Assembly: GCA_027924585.1 (NCBI GenBank)
Contig: BSBM01000486.1
Span: forward strand, 44,448,501 to 44,512,500
Length of the DNA: 64,000 nucleotides
Direction of reading: 5' to 3'
DNA from: Larix kaempferi
Lineage: Eukaryota > Streptophyta > Pinopsida > Pinales > Pinaceae
Below the pieces are notes generated by a model. That model ran no database searches, was not told the DNA's origin, and was given only the letters and a program-made list of their open reading frames with translations. Made by a program: the position numbers and the translations under genes. Position 1 is the stretch's first letter; each line of letters begins with the position of its first letter. This document shows positions 9,443 through 20,289 of this stretch, piece by piece.

Positions 9443-11716
9443 ATGGGTGCAGACCATGAGAAGACTATGAGCGAAGCCGAGGAAGAAAATGGTCTTACAA
9501 GAGGAGGAGTGAGGTTTCGACAGGAGAAGAGGCAGAGGACGGGAGAAGGTCCTGCTGTGATCGAACCGCAAAATCACGAAGGAAGACCACATGGGACGAA
9601 GCGACCTCACAGTCCTGATAGGGACGACCAGGCTATGCCTAGGAGAGAGGCAGAACCAAACCCCGGCACCAACGTACCGACACCTCCTCTCACTAACTCA
9701 CAAACAACAAGAAATACCACTTCAACACTGCCAAGTTCGTCAATTGATAGTAGCACAGCGATAGGAGGAAGGAAGCTTAGAATGGCGGGCGATGATGCTA
9801 AGTTACCGTTGTTCCACAGAAGTGCGACAGACAACCTAGAACAGTATTGGTTTTTGTGTGAAGCAGTCTAGACCATGAAACAGATCACTGATGCCAATGC
9901 TAAGAAAGGACAGTTAGCCATGACTCTGCGGGGTTGTGCATTAGATTGGTTCATGAAGTTTATTCTAGTCCCTACGGGGGCCCCAGAGAAGTCACTGGAT
10001 GAGATTCGGGATGGGCTGATTGCTGAATTTAGACAGCCTAAGTCGGAGGCTCAATACATTACTGAATTGAAGGAAATTAAGCAGTATCCCAATGAGACGG
10101 TATGGGATTTCGACCAGCAATTCAAGATGCTGATGGAAAAGGTTAGTTTCAATATGAGTTCCGTCCAACATAAAGAATGGTTCATTGCGGCACTGCTACC
10201 CCACATTCGGCTGCCGCTAATGCAGTAGAACATATCGATTCCTAGCGAAGCTCTAGAGATTGCCATGCGATTGGAGGCGTCACCGATTGGAGATAATGCA
10301 GCTGGGATGTCACAGATACAGACACAGCTCGCTAACCTGACTATACAGTTGCAAGATTTGAAGAAGAACAAGGAGCAGCGCGATGAAGTATGGTGTATGC
10401 GATGCCGAGGAGAAGGGCATACGAAGGATAATTACCTGGATTTCCGTAAATATTTGGTATGAGGTGTGCCAAACCTGTTGAATGGCGGCAGTATGCCGTG
10501 GTGTCGTGTTTTTCAGGTGTTTGGGCACAGTCATGATAATTTCCCATATATGCAGAAAATGGTCACAACCCCGCAAAATCTTTATTGCACATTTTGCAAG
10601 TCGGTGGGTCATGATGACAAGGATTGCCGTGCATATGGGTTGCTACAGGAGAGGATGTGTGATGCATTATATGTCAAGGACGATCAGCGTGCCGTGCAAC
10701 AATCACAACTGCAACCGCAAGTAACCCAACCGCTACCGCAACCGCAGATGCAGTTTGCACCACAACAATAGCAACCACAACAGTTCATGCCGCAATACAC
10801 TCCGATGCAGATGACTCCCCCATAGCCACAGTATGTATAGCAACCGTAGTATGCACCACAAGGGAAAGAGACACAACCAGCATCAATGCAGCAATAGTTT
10901 AACCAACCTCAGTACCAACAGCAGGGCAGCTACCGAGAAGGATACAGGGGCAGATGCAGTGGTAGATTTGGTCGTGGAGGAGGAGGCCGAGGTGGTCGTG
11001 GACCTGTGCAATGCTACAACTTTGCGGTATGGGGGAATTATTAGTGAAACTTTCCACTACTACAGAATCAATGTACGTTTTGTTTTGGTAATGATCATAC
11101 GATTGAGAATTGTCCACAGTTGATTGCACGATGGCAGGTTGGGAATGCTCTGCAGCTACAGAATCAGGCCCAGCCACAGCAACTGGTACAGAACCCGGTA
11201 CAGCAGCCAGTACAGAACCAACCCCCGCGACCACTACCGAACGCCAATCAAAATGTCAATCACCTGGGGAATCTGCAGTAGAACCAGATGCAAGGTGCAA
11301 ATATTGTGACCATTTCTGCAGAACCGCACCCACAAGATGCTTCAGTGGCTGTTGTCACTCGTGGAGGCAAGACGACTGGGGAAGATGGGTTGCGACCACT
11401 GATTCGATTGGCTGGCTAGAAGACGGTACCTTTCGACATTGATATGGAGTGGGAGACATTCCTGGAAGCACGTCACACCTTGGAGAAAGACTGCGGTAAG
11501 GCTGTTGTTTGCGATATGCTGCCTGTATTTGATACTACATCAAACCCTGATCGGTAGCCACCACCGGGGACATTGCAAAAGTTTCTTGAAAGCTGTCTAC
11601 TATTGTCCCGAGACCCGGATGCCCTCGTTGAGATTGAGGGATGGTTGAAGGGATTTTTGAAAGGACGGAAGGAGTCAGCAGTAAACTCCCTATAGCGACG
11701 GAAGACTGGCAAGGAG
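9443..11716 (+). pseudogene. Element B Gag with several zinc knuckles
   Basis: One frame runs through this stretch. A charged N-terminal part is followed by a capsid-like module (about 9780-10300; ATDNLEQYWF, LRGCALDWFMKF, YITELKEIKQYPNETVWDF). Then come zinc-knuckle sequences: CMRCRGEGHTKDNY (last Cys lost), a decayed second copy, the intact CTFCKSVGHDDKDC, a decayed fourth, and the intact CTFCFGNDHTIENC. A Gln-rich and Gly/Arg-rich tail surrounds the last two. I counted 14 in-frame stops between 9869 and 11695: 12 TAG and 2 TGA, mostly where Gln is expected. Gag would package the element RNA in virus-like particles. The copy is dead. Confidence 0.88.
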
Positions 11717-12860
11717 ATGCGAATGAATATTCAGATTGGTGAATATGATGTTGACTCTGTGATTCTTGACCTTGGTTTGGATGTGAACATCTTAACCAAG
11801 CAGGCGTTGCAGAATATGGGGAGTCCCCCATTGAGTTGGTCTCCTGTGCAGCTCCGGTTGGCTAACCATGCGAAGGTAACACCCATTGGGCGAGTTCCAC
11901 GGCTCACGATTGATATTGAGGGCATGAAGACTTATGCTGACTTTGATGTTATTGAAGGGGTTGAGGGCGGAATCTCTTATCCAGCGTTCTTGGGGATTGG
12001 ATGGGCTAACAATAGTGGAGCCATAATCAACTTCAAGAAGTGCATGGTGACCTTTGAGAATCGCGATTTCAGAGTCATAGCCCCATTCGATCCGGCTGAA
12101 GGACACCGATACGTGGAGCCTGTAAAAGATGATGATCCCGCTAGATGGGACCATGCATTCAATATTTCTGAAGATTATATTCATCCTACTGCCTATGGTG
12201 AGTTGGAGTGGCGCAGCGAGAGCTCTGCGTCTTCCGACTCTGATGATTCCTTGGAACATTGGCAGAATCGAATGCATGAAGTACCATTCTGGAAATGTTG
12301 CTTAGTTACGCAATCCTTATGTCGTGTTGCGACAGAAACGATCACATTGCCTGTCTATGAGGGGTTGCCTGGCCTAACCACATTTTTAACAGAATTTGAA
12401 GACCGCGTCTCGGAACCACAGCGATTGCTGGCATTGGACGAAGCACTGAAGGCTACTCCAGCACGCTGGTGGACGACACATAAGAAATTCATTGAAGGTT
12501 GGTCACAGTGTCGAAGGTTGATGATGGTTTGGTTCGGCGATACTGAGGTTGATCACATTGGAAAGTATGATGGCCGGACTAATCCCAGTGATCATGTGAT
12601 GGAATGCCAACGATTATGGGTAGCGCGACCCAGAGATGAGTGGGTCCATGATTTTGTCCATACTTTGGATGAGATGTCGCGCTCATGGTACACTGCAGCC
12701 GAGTTGCACCGAGACATTACAACATGGGGGGAGTTGATGATCTGTTTCACTCATACGTTCACTTTTGCGGAAGCCAACCTTGATGTCCATAATGCCTTGC
12801 AGCTCATCCGTGATGTGGTACTTCAGGTTATTTCGGTGACCTACCCTGTCGACCACACAC
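11717..12860 (+). pseudogene. Element B protease followed by a second Gag-like module
   Basis: The same frame as Gag continues open. The protease part (about 11717-12130) has ILDLGLDVNIL where related proteases have DLGADVNIL, so the catalytic Asp is kept, and GISYPAFLGIGW at the flap end. After an acidic linker, 12330-12830 holds a module that looks like a retrotransposon Gag domain: LPVYEGLPGLTTFLTEFE, TPARWWTTHK, then KYDGRTNPSDHV, WVHDFVHTLDEM and TWGELMICFTHTF. That is unusual, because Gag normally precedes protease only. It is in one open frame and so seems a genuine part of this polyprotein. The frame changes by -1 relative to RT at about 12814-12870. Confidence 0.75.
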
Positions 12861-14058
12861 ACATTGTCAGATGCAATCTCTCATGGAGTGCTTCAACATC
12901 AGCGGTGGGCCAGAGGATGATGATGATCCCCGGAATGTTAGTATTCCCGAATATGAAGGAAGTCGCGATGTGGTCCCACCTGCTACGCCAAGTAGTCTGT
13001 TCAGTCAACCATTGCAGCTCCGCAAGATGAATATCGGGACAAAGGCTACTCCCAAGTTTGCTAATGTTGGGGATTATTGGGATGATGAGATGATGAGTAA
13101 GGTTACTGAGTTACTTCATGAGTTTCAAGATGTGTTTCCCACAAAGTTTTTCGAAATGAAGGGAATCCTGGGTGATTTAGGAGAGATGAAGATTCCATTA
13201 AAACCAGATGCTAAGCCAGTCCGACAGCAACCTTATCGCCTGAATCCGCGACATAAAGAAAAGGTCAAGGCGGAACTTGATCTCATGTTGGATGCTGGTA
13301 TTATTGAACCTATGGAAGAGTCCAAATGGATGAGTCCTATGGTGGTGCAGGACAAGAAAACAAGCGAAGTGCGCATTTGTATCGACTTGCGGAAGTTGAA
13401 CGATGCCTGCTTGCATGACCCTTTTCCGACCCCGTTTACTGATGAAGTACATGAAGGAGTGGGTGGCCAGGAGATGTACTCCTTCATTGATGGATTCTCT
13501 AGCTACCATCAGATTCGCATTGCCAAGGAAGATCGCCATAAGACAACTTTCGTTACTGAATGGGGTTGCTTTCAGTACATGGTAATGCCGTTTGGTTTGA
13601 AGAATGCACCTGCGATATTCTCCCGGGTCGTTGTTGCCGCATTCAAAGATTTTATTCAGAAGTTTTTGCAGGTATATATGGATGATTGGACCGTTTATGG
13701 ATTGATTCGTGATCATCTGGCCAATCTGTGGTTAATGCTTGAGCGATGCTGACAGCACCAGATATCGCTGAACTTGAAGAAATGTATTTTCTGTGCACCG
13801 TTTGGGATATTGCTGGGTCATATCATGTGTAAGTAGGGATTTCTAGTTGATCCGGCCAAAATTGTGCTCATTTTTGGGTTGCAACTGCCAACCACAGTTA
13901 AGCAGTTGTGCTTGACCTTGGGTCATATGGGATATTATTGCAAGTTTATCACGGGTTATGCTGCGATTATTGCCCCTATGGAAAAGTTGTTGAAGAAGGA
14001 CGCGGCATTCCAGTGGAGCCCAAAATGTTAGGATAGCTTCGAAACGCTCAAGGCGAAG
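12861..14058 (+). pseudogene. Element B reverse transcriptase
   Basis: The frame is open from 12871 to 13752 and continues past stops at 13750 (TGA), 13834 (TAG) and 14029 (TAG). Motifs in order: FQDVFP, the fingers segment WMSPMVVQDKKTSEVRICIDLRKLN, SFIDGFSSYHQIRI, MPFGLKNAPAIF, the catalytic YMDDW box (about 13675-13690), and the thumb with LGHIM. The YMDDWTVYG form differs from the common YLDDILIYS and marks a distinct gypsy lineage. The stops fit C-to-T or G-to-A changes. RT copies the element RNA into DNA. Confidence 0.9.
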
Positions 14059-14787
14059 ATGGCGTCGACACCAATCTTGGTCTTTCCGGACTGGAGTAAG
14101 GAATTCCATGTCCATGTTGATGCTTCATCGATTGCACTAGGTGTTGTGTTGGATCAACCTGGAGAAGGCGACCTTGATCATCCCATTGCTTTTGCCAGAC
14201 GGAAGCTGTCCTCTGTGGAATGCCATTACACTACCACAGAACGAGAAGGTCTGGCCATGGTTTACGCGCTACAGAAATTCAGGCATTATTTGTTCGGTGG
14301 CCACTTTAAAATGTTCACTGATCATTCTGCATTGAAATACTTGGTCAATAATCCTGTGTTGGGGGGGAAGATCTGCCGTTGGCTACTTTTGTTTCAGGAG
14401 TTTGATTTTGAAGTCATTGTGAAACCTAGGCGGTTGAATGCTGGACCAGATCATTTGTCACAGATTGACACAGGGGAGGAACCGACTAATATCGAAGATG
14501 GGTTGCCGGATGCCCAACTGTTTACAATTTCCGTCGCTGATCAATATTTTGATGACATCCTTCAGTTTTTGGTGACCGGAACCACACCCACTGACTTTAC
14601 CACTACTCAGAAGAAGCAGTTGGTTGTTAAGGCTACTAACTTTCAGCTAATCACGGGAGAATTGTATAAATTGGGTGCTGATGAGATATTGAGCAGATGT
14701 GTCTTGCCGCATGAGCAAGCGCAGATATTGGCTGAGGCACATGGTGGAGTAGCGAGAGGACACTATGGCGGTCGGGCGACTGCCTGA
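14059..14787 (+). pseudogene. Element B RNase H and integrase zinc module
   Basis: The 242-codon open piece holds a complete classical RNase H: FHVHVDASSIALGVVL (Asp), TTEREGLAMVYALQKFRHY (Glu), MFTDHSALKYL (Asp) and a final NAGPDHLSQ segment. After a linker it enters the integrase zinc module with HGGVARGHYGG. It ends at TGA 14785 where related proteins have Trp (TGG), a G-to-A change, after which the frame goes on with GLWWP and a CDVCQR Cys pair. Confidence 0.9.
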
Positions 14788-15816
14788 AAGGTACTGCGTG
14801 CAGGGCTTTGGTGGCCCACATTACATAATGATGCAATAGAATATGCACGGTCTTGCGATGTTTGTCAGCGAACTGGCAAGCCGTCCAGACGCGACGAGAT
14901 GCCACTACTACCTCAAGTGACATTGCAACCATTCAAAAAATGGGCTGTGGATTTTTTTGGACCGATCCATCCACTAGGGAAACGCACAGGTGCACGGTAT
15001 ATTGTCACGGTGATAGAGTACTTGATTCGATGGGCTGAGGCGACACCTGTAGTTGATTGCTCTGCTGCAACGACTGCGCGATTTTTGTTTGATCACATTA
15101 TCACTCGTTTCGGTTGCCCCAAGATATTGCTGAGTGATTAAGGAAACCACTTTCTTAATCGCACCATTAGTGCATTGACGAAGGAGTTGCATATACAGCA
15201 TAAGAAGAGTACACCCTATCACCCATAGGCAAATGGAATGGTGGAGGCATTTAAAAAGGTATTGGAGCATGCGCTGACAAAGGTGTGCAATGTGAACCGT
15301 GACGACTGGGATCTGAAAATCCCAGCAGTGTTGTGGGCCTATCACACCACATGTAAAAGGTTGACTGGTCAGACAAATTTTAAGTTGGTATATGGGAAGG
15401 AAGCAATTATGCCAATGGGGTACATTGTTCCAAGTCTACGAATTGCAGCTATTATGAGCATGGATGATGTCGCAGCATTAGATGAATGTCTAGCACAATT
15501 GGTGCAGCTGGAGGAGGATCGATTTATCGCTGGCTTTCACCAAGGGGTGGAGAAGGATCGCCAGAAGGCATGGCATGATCGCCACATCAAAAGTAAGTAG
15601 TTTCAGCAAGGCGACTTGGTGTTATTATACGACAGCAAGTTTATAAAACATCTAGGAAAATTGCAGATGCATTAACTGGGTCCATATCGCATCAATAGTA
15701 TTACTTCAGGTGGAGTGGTTCAGTTGCAGCGGTTGGATGGGGCAATGCTCCCCAAGCTGGTAAATGGTCACAGGTTGAAGCCCTATCGATCGGGCTTGGA
15801 GCAGTGTGAATTCTGA
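14788..15816 (+). pseudogene. Element B integrase
   Basis: The integrase continues in the RNase H frame to a terminal TGA at 15814-15816. The zinc module ends in CDVCQR. The catalytic residues are visible: Asp in WAVDFFGP, Asp in LLSD (followed by a TAA at 15139 where Gln stands in the family) and Glu in NGMVEAFKK. Further stops are at 15226 (TAG), 15598 (TAG) and 15673 (TAA). The C-terminal GDLVLLYDSK and LGPYRI region is a typical end of plant gypsy pol. No chromodomain is seen. Confidence 0.9.
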
Positions 15817-16966
15817 GTCGCATAAAAACAAAAAAAAGTGTGTTGCAGGTTGCTTGGTGGCACATGGCGCACCAACAGAAGAAGGAATGCGCAAGTAGGA
15901 AGGCTTGTGCCGCAAGTTTGGAGCAGTCAGAGACTCATGGCAGCGTTGCGACCAGGATCGACGGTGGATGTTGATTGAATTAATGCAGGATTTTGTGATG
16001 ATTATGGAGGATTTGGGGGGTACGGAGCAGTGTTGTGACTACTGTTGTGACCACTACCCATCATCCCTCTACATGATTGCGCTTGATAGATTTGGTCTGA
16101 TTACCACATGACGACGACATGTTTTGCACATGGCATGCTGGGCCGGTACGATCAGCAAGATGTGAGGAGATTGTTCACACGTTGGTACGTGGGATCTTTG
16201 GTGGCAGCATGGTGGCCCCCCGCTTTGTCAGTTGGTGGGTTCACACATGCAGATGAGAGGAAGTGGGGCATCATTCCCACCGTCGTGACCCAGGAATGGT
16301 CCAGCTATAAGTAGCCGAGGCAATTGGTAGTTCGCTATAAAGTAGTCGTTCTGACATAGAGTGGTTATGCTGTTTGATCAATTTGCGAGTTGAGTTGTGA
16401 GGAATTCCAAGGAGGCTGTGGAAATGCTTCACTTTGTTTCCCGTGGCAGCACCCCAGGGGCCCTACGAGCTCGAACAACGAGTGTCCCTGAGAGCCTTGA
16501 TATGGTGAGTGCACTTACACTATGTTATGTCCGAGCCGAGGGCTGGTCTAGCATGGTTAAGTATGCAGTAGTTGTTCGAAGGATTGTGCTCTTCTTAACC
16601 CCTGAGATGGTTGGGGCGGTAGCTCCCTGCCCACAGTAGGAGCCGTTTGCCAATGCGAAATAGATGTGCCAGAGTCATCTGCTAATTTTGTACCTTTGTA
16701 CTGTTCACCCTCTTTTTATTCTCGTCATTGCCATTCCAAGAGACTGGAGGATGAGTTTGAGAAGTACATGACAGCAAGTCAGATAATGACCATTTTGGGT
16801 TAAAAATACATGACAATGAGTCGACGATCAGTGTAGCAGAAGGATTAGGACAACACTGCGTGATCCAGACAGCAAGAATAGTTACCGGAACATAGTTCAG
16901 TTTGAATGCATGATGTCTAGCAGTTGACGTGGCTCGAGGGCGAGCCACAAGATTGTGTTGGGGGCT
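15817..16966 (+). other. Element B 3' non-coding region
   Basis: Between the pol stop and the 3' LTR lie 1.15 kb with only short open frames (15905-16111, 16108-16314, 16397-16639), none recognisable. Long spacers of this kind occur in some gypsy elements. The last bases before the LTR (ttgggggct) are a weak polypurine tract. Confidence 0.7.
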
Positions 16967-17816
16967 TGTTGGCAGGCGGTTCGATGGGGAAATGTTGCGG
17001 TACCGCTGACGCTGCGACACATCGGATGAGGGCGCGAAAGGAGTATTTTGTGTTAAAGGACACCGCAGTTGGCGGGTTTTGGGTCACTTGGACCATATGT
17101 TATGTAATAGTGAGTCATTTGTACCGTGGTATGCGGGTTTTTGGGTCATTTGTACCGAGTCAGTTAGATATTGGGTCATTTGTCCGTAGTGTCGGTTAGG
17201 AAGTCAGTTATAAGTGGACAAATATTGTAATGGAAGAAGCCTATAAATAGATGAGAGTTGTAAGTGTTAGATATACATAGATAGAAGATATACAAGAAGA
17301 GAGAGATATGGAGAGATAAAAGACAGAAGGAATAGCATGCGAGAGATAAGGAGATGTATGTGTACAGAGATCTATGTTTTTGGTATATGGCTGCAACAGT
17401 AATATAATGATGATGTTTTGGTACGATCTTTGTGTAATGTTGCGATATATGAATGTTGTTTGATGCAATGTCTGTTTACTGTTGTTGTGATGATAAATGC
17501 TTTGATTAAGTAATATGTTCCATGTCGAATGTGATGATAAATGCGCGATTAAGTAATATGTTATAACTCCATGTCGAATGTTTAAAGTCTCTGTTTAAGT
17601 ACCGCAATAGAGTTAGTTCATGCAGCCACAAATATCCTCCTCCCTCGGTGGAAACATGGTTCCATCTGCTCTTCCTGGATGCCTCGGGTGAGACCTCATC
17701 CGCTCTGTGGGTGTTGCTAGGTGGGCTCAAACCTGCCCGGGCTGGTGCCCAAAGAGACTGCGGTATGTGTCGACAGTGAGGCGAACCCCTGTTGACTGAG
17801 GTCGCGTTGGTCAACA
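16967..17816 (+). repeat. Element B 3' LTR
   Basis: It matches the 5' LTR closely by eye along its length, including the TATA box (17242-17249) and the tandem duplication. Its end TCAACA abuts the TGGTT target duplication. Confidence 0.93.
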
Positions 17817-17821
17817 TGGTT

Positions 17822-18083
17822 TCAACAGTTCAACCGTTACAGTTGACTAGAAGACAGAGAGACAATCTGTCAAAGTTCGACAGTTCTTGGTTTCATGTCG
17901 ATGTCGCGAATTGTGAGGTTGATGAACATGTCGAAGGTGCAAAATGTGTCGTAGTATGTTGAAGTTGAGAGTCATCGGAGATGTGTTGAAATCGGAACTT
18001 GTCGAAGTTGTCGAAGTCATGTCGAGTTGAAACTTGGCGAAGTTGTATCGACATCGATGACTTTCCAACTATGATGCAGATCA
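17822..18083 (-). repeat. Element A 5' LTR, right piece
   Basis: It continues the element A LTR after the element B insertion, matching about 2805-3076, and ends GATCA before the CTCCT duplication. Confidence 0.9.
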
Positions 18084-18088
18084 CTCCT

Positions 18089-20289
18089 ATAACCCACTTT
18101 GACAAGTAATATGTCGAGGTCCATCAAGAGAACATATTGGTCCAAATGTCCAATAATATCCTCAACAAGGTGGTCGATGCTGATGATAACTCGTCATCCA
18201 TGTGGGTTAAGAGGGTTGTCCCTCTCACATATGCCAAGGTGATGAAAAATGTTCCTCATGAATCTCCCAGGTGTGCATGAAGAAGTGGGGGTGCATCACC
18301 TAAGAGAAAGGGACACAAACTATAGAACATCACTAGGTTTTAGACATTATAATGTATGACTTAAGAAAATAACTTAATTATATGCAAACGCTAACATAAA
18401 AGGATATTACGCGCACTTTTCTATAAATCATTAATTAATTATCCCAATAAGCTTATAAATACCATTATGCAACTATAATTGATCCATATTTTCATGTTAG
18501 ACCCCTAAGACTAAGTGAAATTCCTATGTTTCTAAGAAAGGTAAGGGTAATGAAATGAATGTGATGTTAATGAAAGGTAAATTAACTGTAATGTTAGGGA
18601 AAGGGGTTCATGAATTAACTATCATGAGAGGGTGTCTGAGTTCTCAGTTTTCCTCTTAGCTTTCAAGAGCTAGGGGTTAATGATTTTTCTTCCACATGTT
18701 TGCCTTGGAAGAGAATTATTTTATTCTTGAGTTACCCTTTGCTTGTGCCATTTTTTTACGATCCTTTCTTTTTTATTTATTTTTTAATTTTATTGACAAT
18801 ATTAATCGCTTTCTTTGGATTTAGCTTTGATAAGCCGGGACATAAGAATCATGGATTTTGAAAAGGGGAATAACTCATTTATCATTTAATATCATGTCCC
18901 TTAGATTACTATGACTCTTCTGACTTTGACTGAGGCACCATACATAGGATTAGTATGTAGAGACATTAGAACATGACATATATTAAGTTAAAATTGTGAA
19001 AGGGGGACATGATGGAAATGTGAAATGGCTAGTGAAATGACATGATATGAAAGATGGCTAGGTAAAATGTTGTGAATAACATGAAATGAGTGCCACACTT
19101 TCTTAGATCCCCAGAGGCACACCTAACCCACAAGGTCATACACTTAATCTAATGAATAATTATAACCACACCATGATGGTCCCTGAGCTATTGAAACAAT
19201 ATTTAAGGATACATGATCCATTATAGAATAACACCTTTGACCTGTTATGGTCATGTCGACACATAAGAAATCATTTACCATAGGTCACGTAGGAAGGATA
19301 TGTCATAAAATTTGTGGCAACTGGATGTCCCATTGTCTTTGGCATCTTGCATGGTGGATTGAGCAAGATGAAAATGCCTCTGTGAAGTGTTTATGGGAAA
19401 ACCATAGATCTCATATGTGGAACTACTGGATGTGATGGAAGATCACATTGGAAATGATGATTAAGTCACCCTGCACATGTTAGGGGGTAGCATCTATCTC
19501 CAAATGTGAGACATGTACTCAGTGATATAGTGCACGAGAACCTCATAAATCTATGGTACTCCAAACTTTGTGGTACAAAAAACATGAACAACATTTGCTC
19601 AAATAGGAGCTCATCCATGATTTGTTCCCGTCTAAGACTCAAATCAACATATCAATACAATGAGACTAAATGATCCCCCCATCACATACACACACACACA
19701 CACACATATATAGTAAAAGGTTAAAGTAAATATATCTAATGCAATGCATTTAATTAAAAATGCAACAAGCAACAATGCATGCGAAAATTAAAACTAATTC
19801 TCATACTAAAGAGCTTATTCTTTCTAATTCTAAATCTAACATTAAATGGTGGTCAATGGAATTAAAGCTTGAGATGTTTCCTATTGACCGTAAGAGGAAA
19901 CTTCTCACCATCAAGGCTAATAAGGTAGAATGAGTTAATACTAGCCTTCTTTTCAATTTGATAAGGAAATAACCATAAGATATTAAAGTTTTTATGCATG
20001 CCTATTTTTTTTAATCTCTAAGGAGGACAAGGTCTTCTTCCTCAAATGATTTTTGGCATGGCCCTTTGATGAAATGTTCCTTTCATTCTGGCTTGATTCT
20101 TTATCATTTGATTAAATTCCTTTTGCGTAGACTCATCTAACTCAACAAGTTGATTAATCCTTGCTTGCATTGCCTATTGATTAGTGGTGAATGGCTATAA
20201 ATATTGATAGGATGAGATCTTTAGGTTGATAGGAAGTTTGACATTCATCCCGCACACTTAATAAAAAATATTCTTACCTGTGGCTCTCT
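18089..20289. other. Mostly unrecognised stretch
   Basis: A 56-codon open segment at 18110-18280 (plus) has a protein-like composition and follows a TAA where CAA would keep it open, but no family was recognised. A (CA)n microsatellite is at about 19688-19705. A 62-codon frame at 19247-19435 resembles nothing known. The remainder shows no gene. Confidence 0.45.

Larger units (their letters stand above)
7996..17816 (+). mobile_element. Element B: Ty3/gypsy LTR retrotransposon inside the element A LTR
   Basis: Two LTRs of 851 and 850 bp (TGTTGG...TCAACA) bound it, and the 5-bp duplication TGGTT flanks it (7991-7995 and 17817-17821). The intact LTR of A shows the empty site. Gag, zinc knuckles, protease, a second Gag-like module, RT, RNase H and integrase follow on the plus strand. 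About 1.15 kb of non-coding sequence precedes the 3' LTR. Gag and protease share one reading frame and pol the next, with many in-frame stops, mostly TAG. It is a decayed copy. Confidence 0.95.
2514..18083 (-). mobile_element. Element A: Ty3/gypsy LTR retrotransposon, split by element B
   Basis: The two ends carry matching LTRs that start TGATC and end GATCA. The element is flanked by the 5-bp duplication CTCCT (2509-2513 and 18084-18088). On the minus strand the order is LTR, primer site, gag, protease, RT, RNase H, integrase, purine tract, LTR, which is the gypsy order. Its 5' LTR is cut by element B, which lies between 7996 and 17816, so A is older than B. Every coding part carries stops or frameshifts, so A cannot move alone. 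The end of pol resembles a chromodomain-like tail, suggesting but not proving a chromovirus. Confidence 0.92.

Noticed and set aside
9443-11716. TAG read as glutamine (altered genetic code) in element B
   Set aside because: TAG ends the element E pol frame and the kinase fragment normally, and C-to-T changes at other codons (CGA to TGA, CAA to TAA) are also present. Deamination explains it better.
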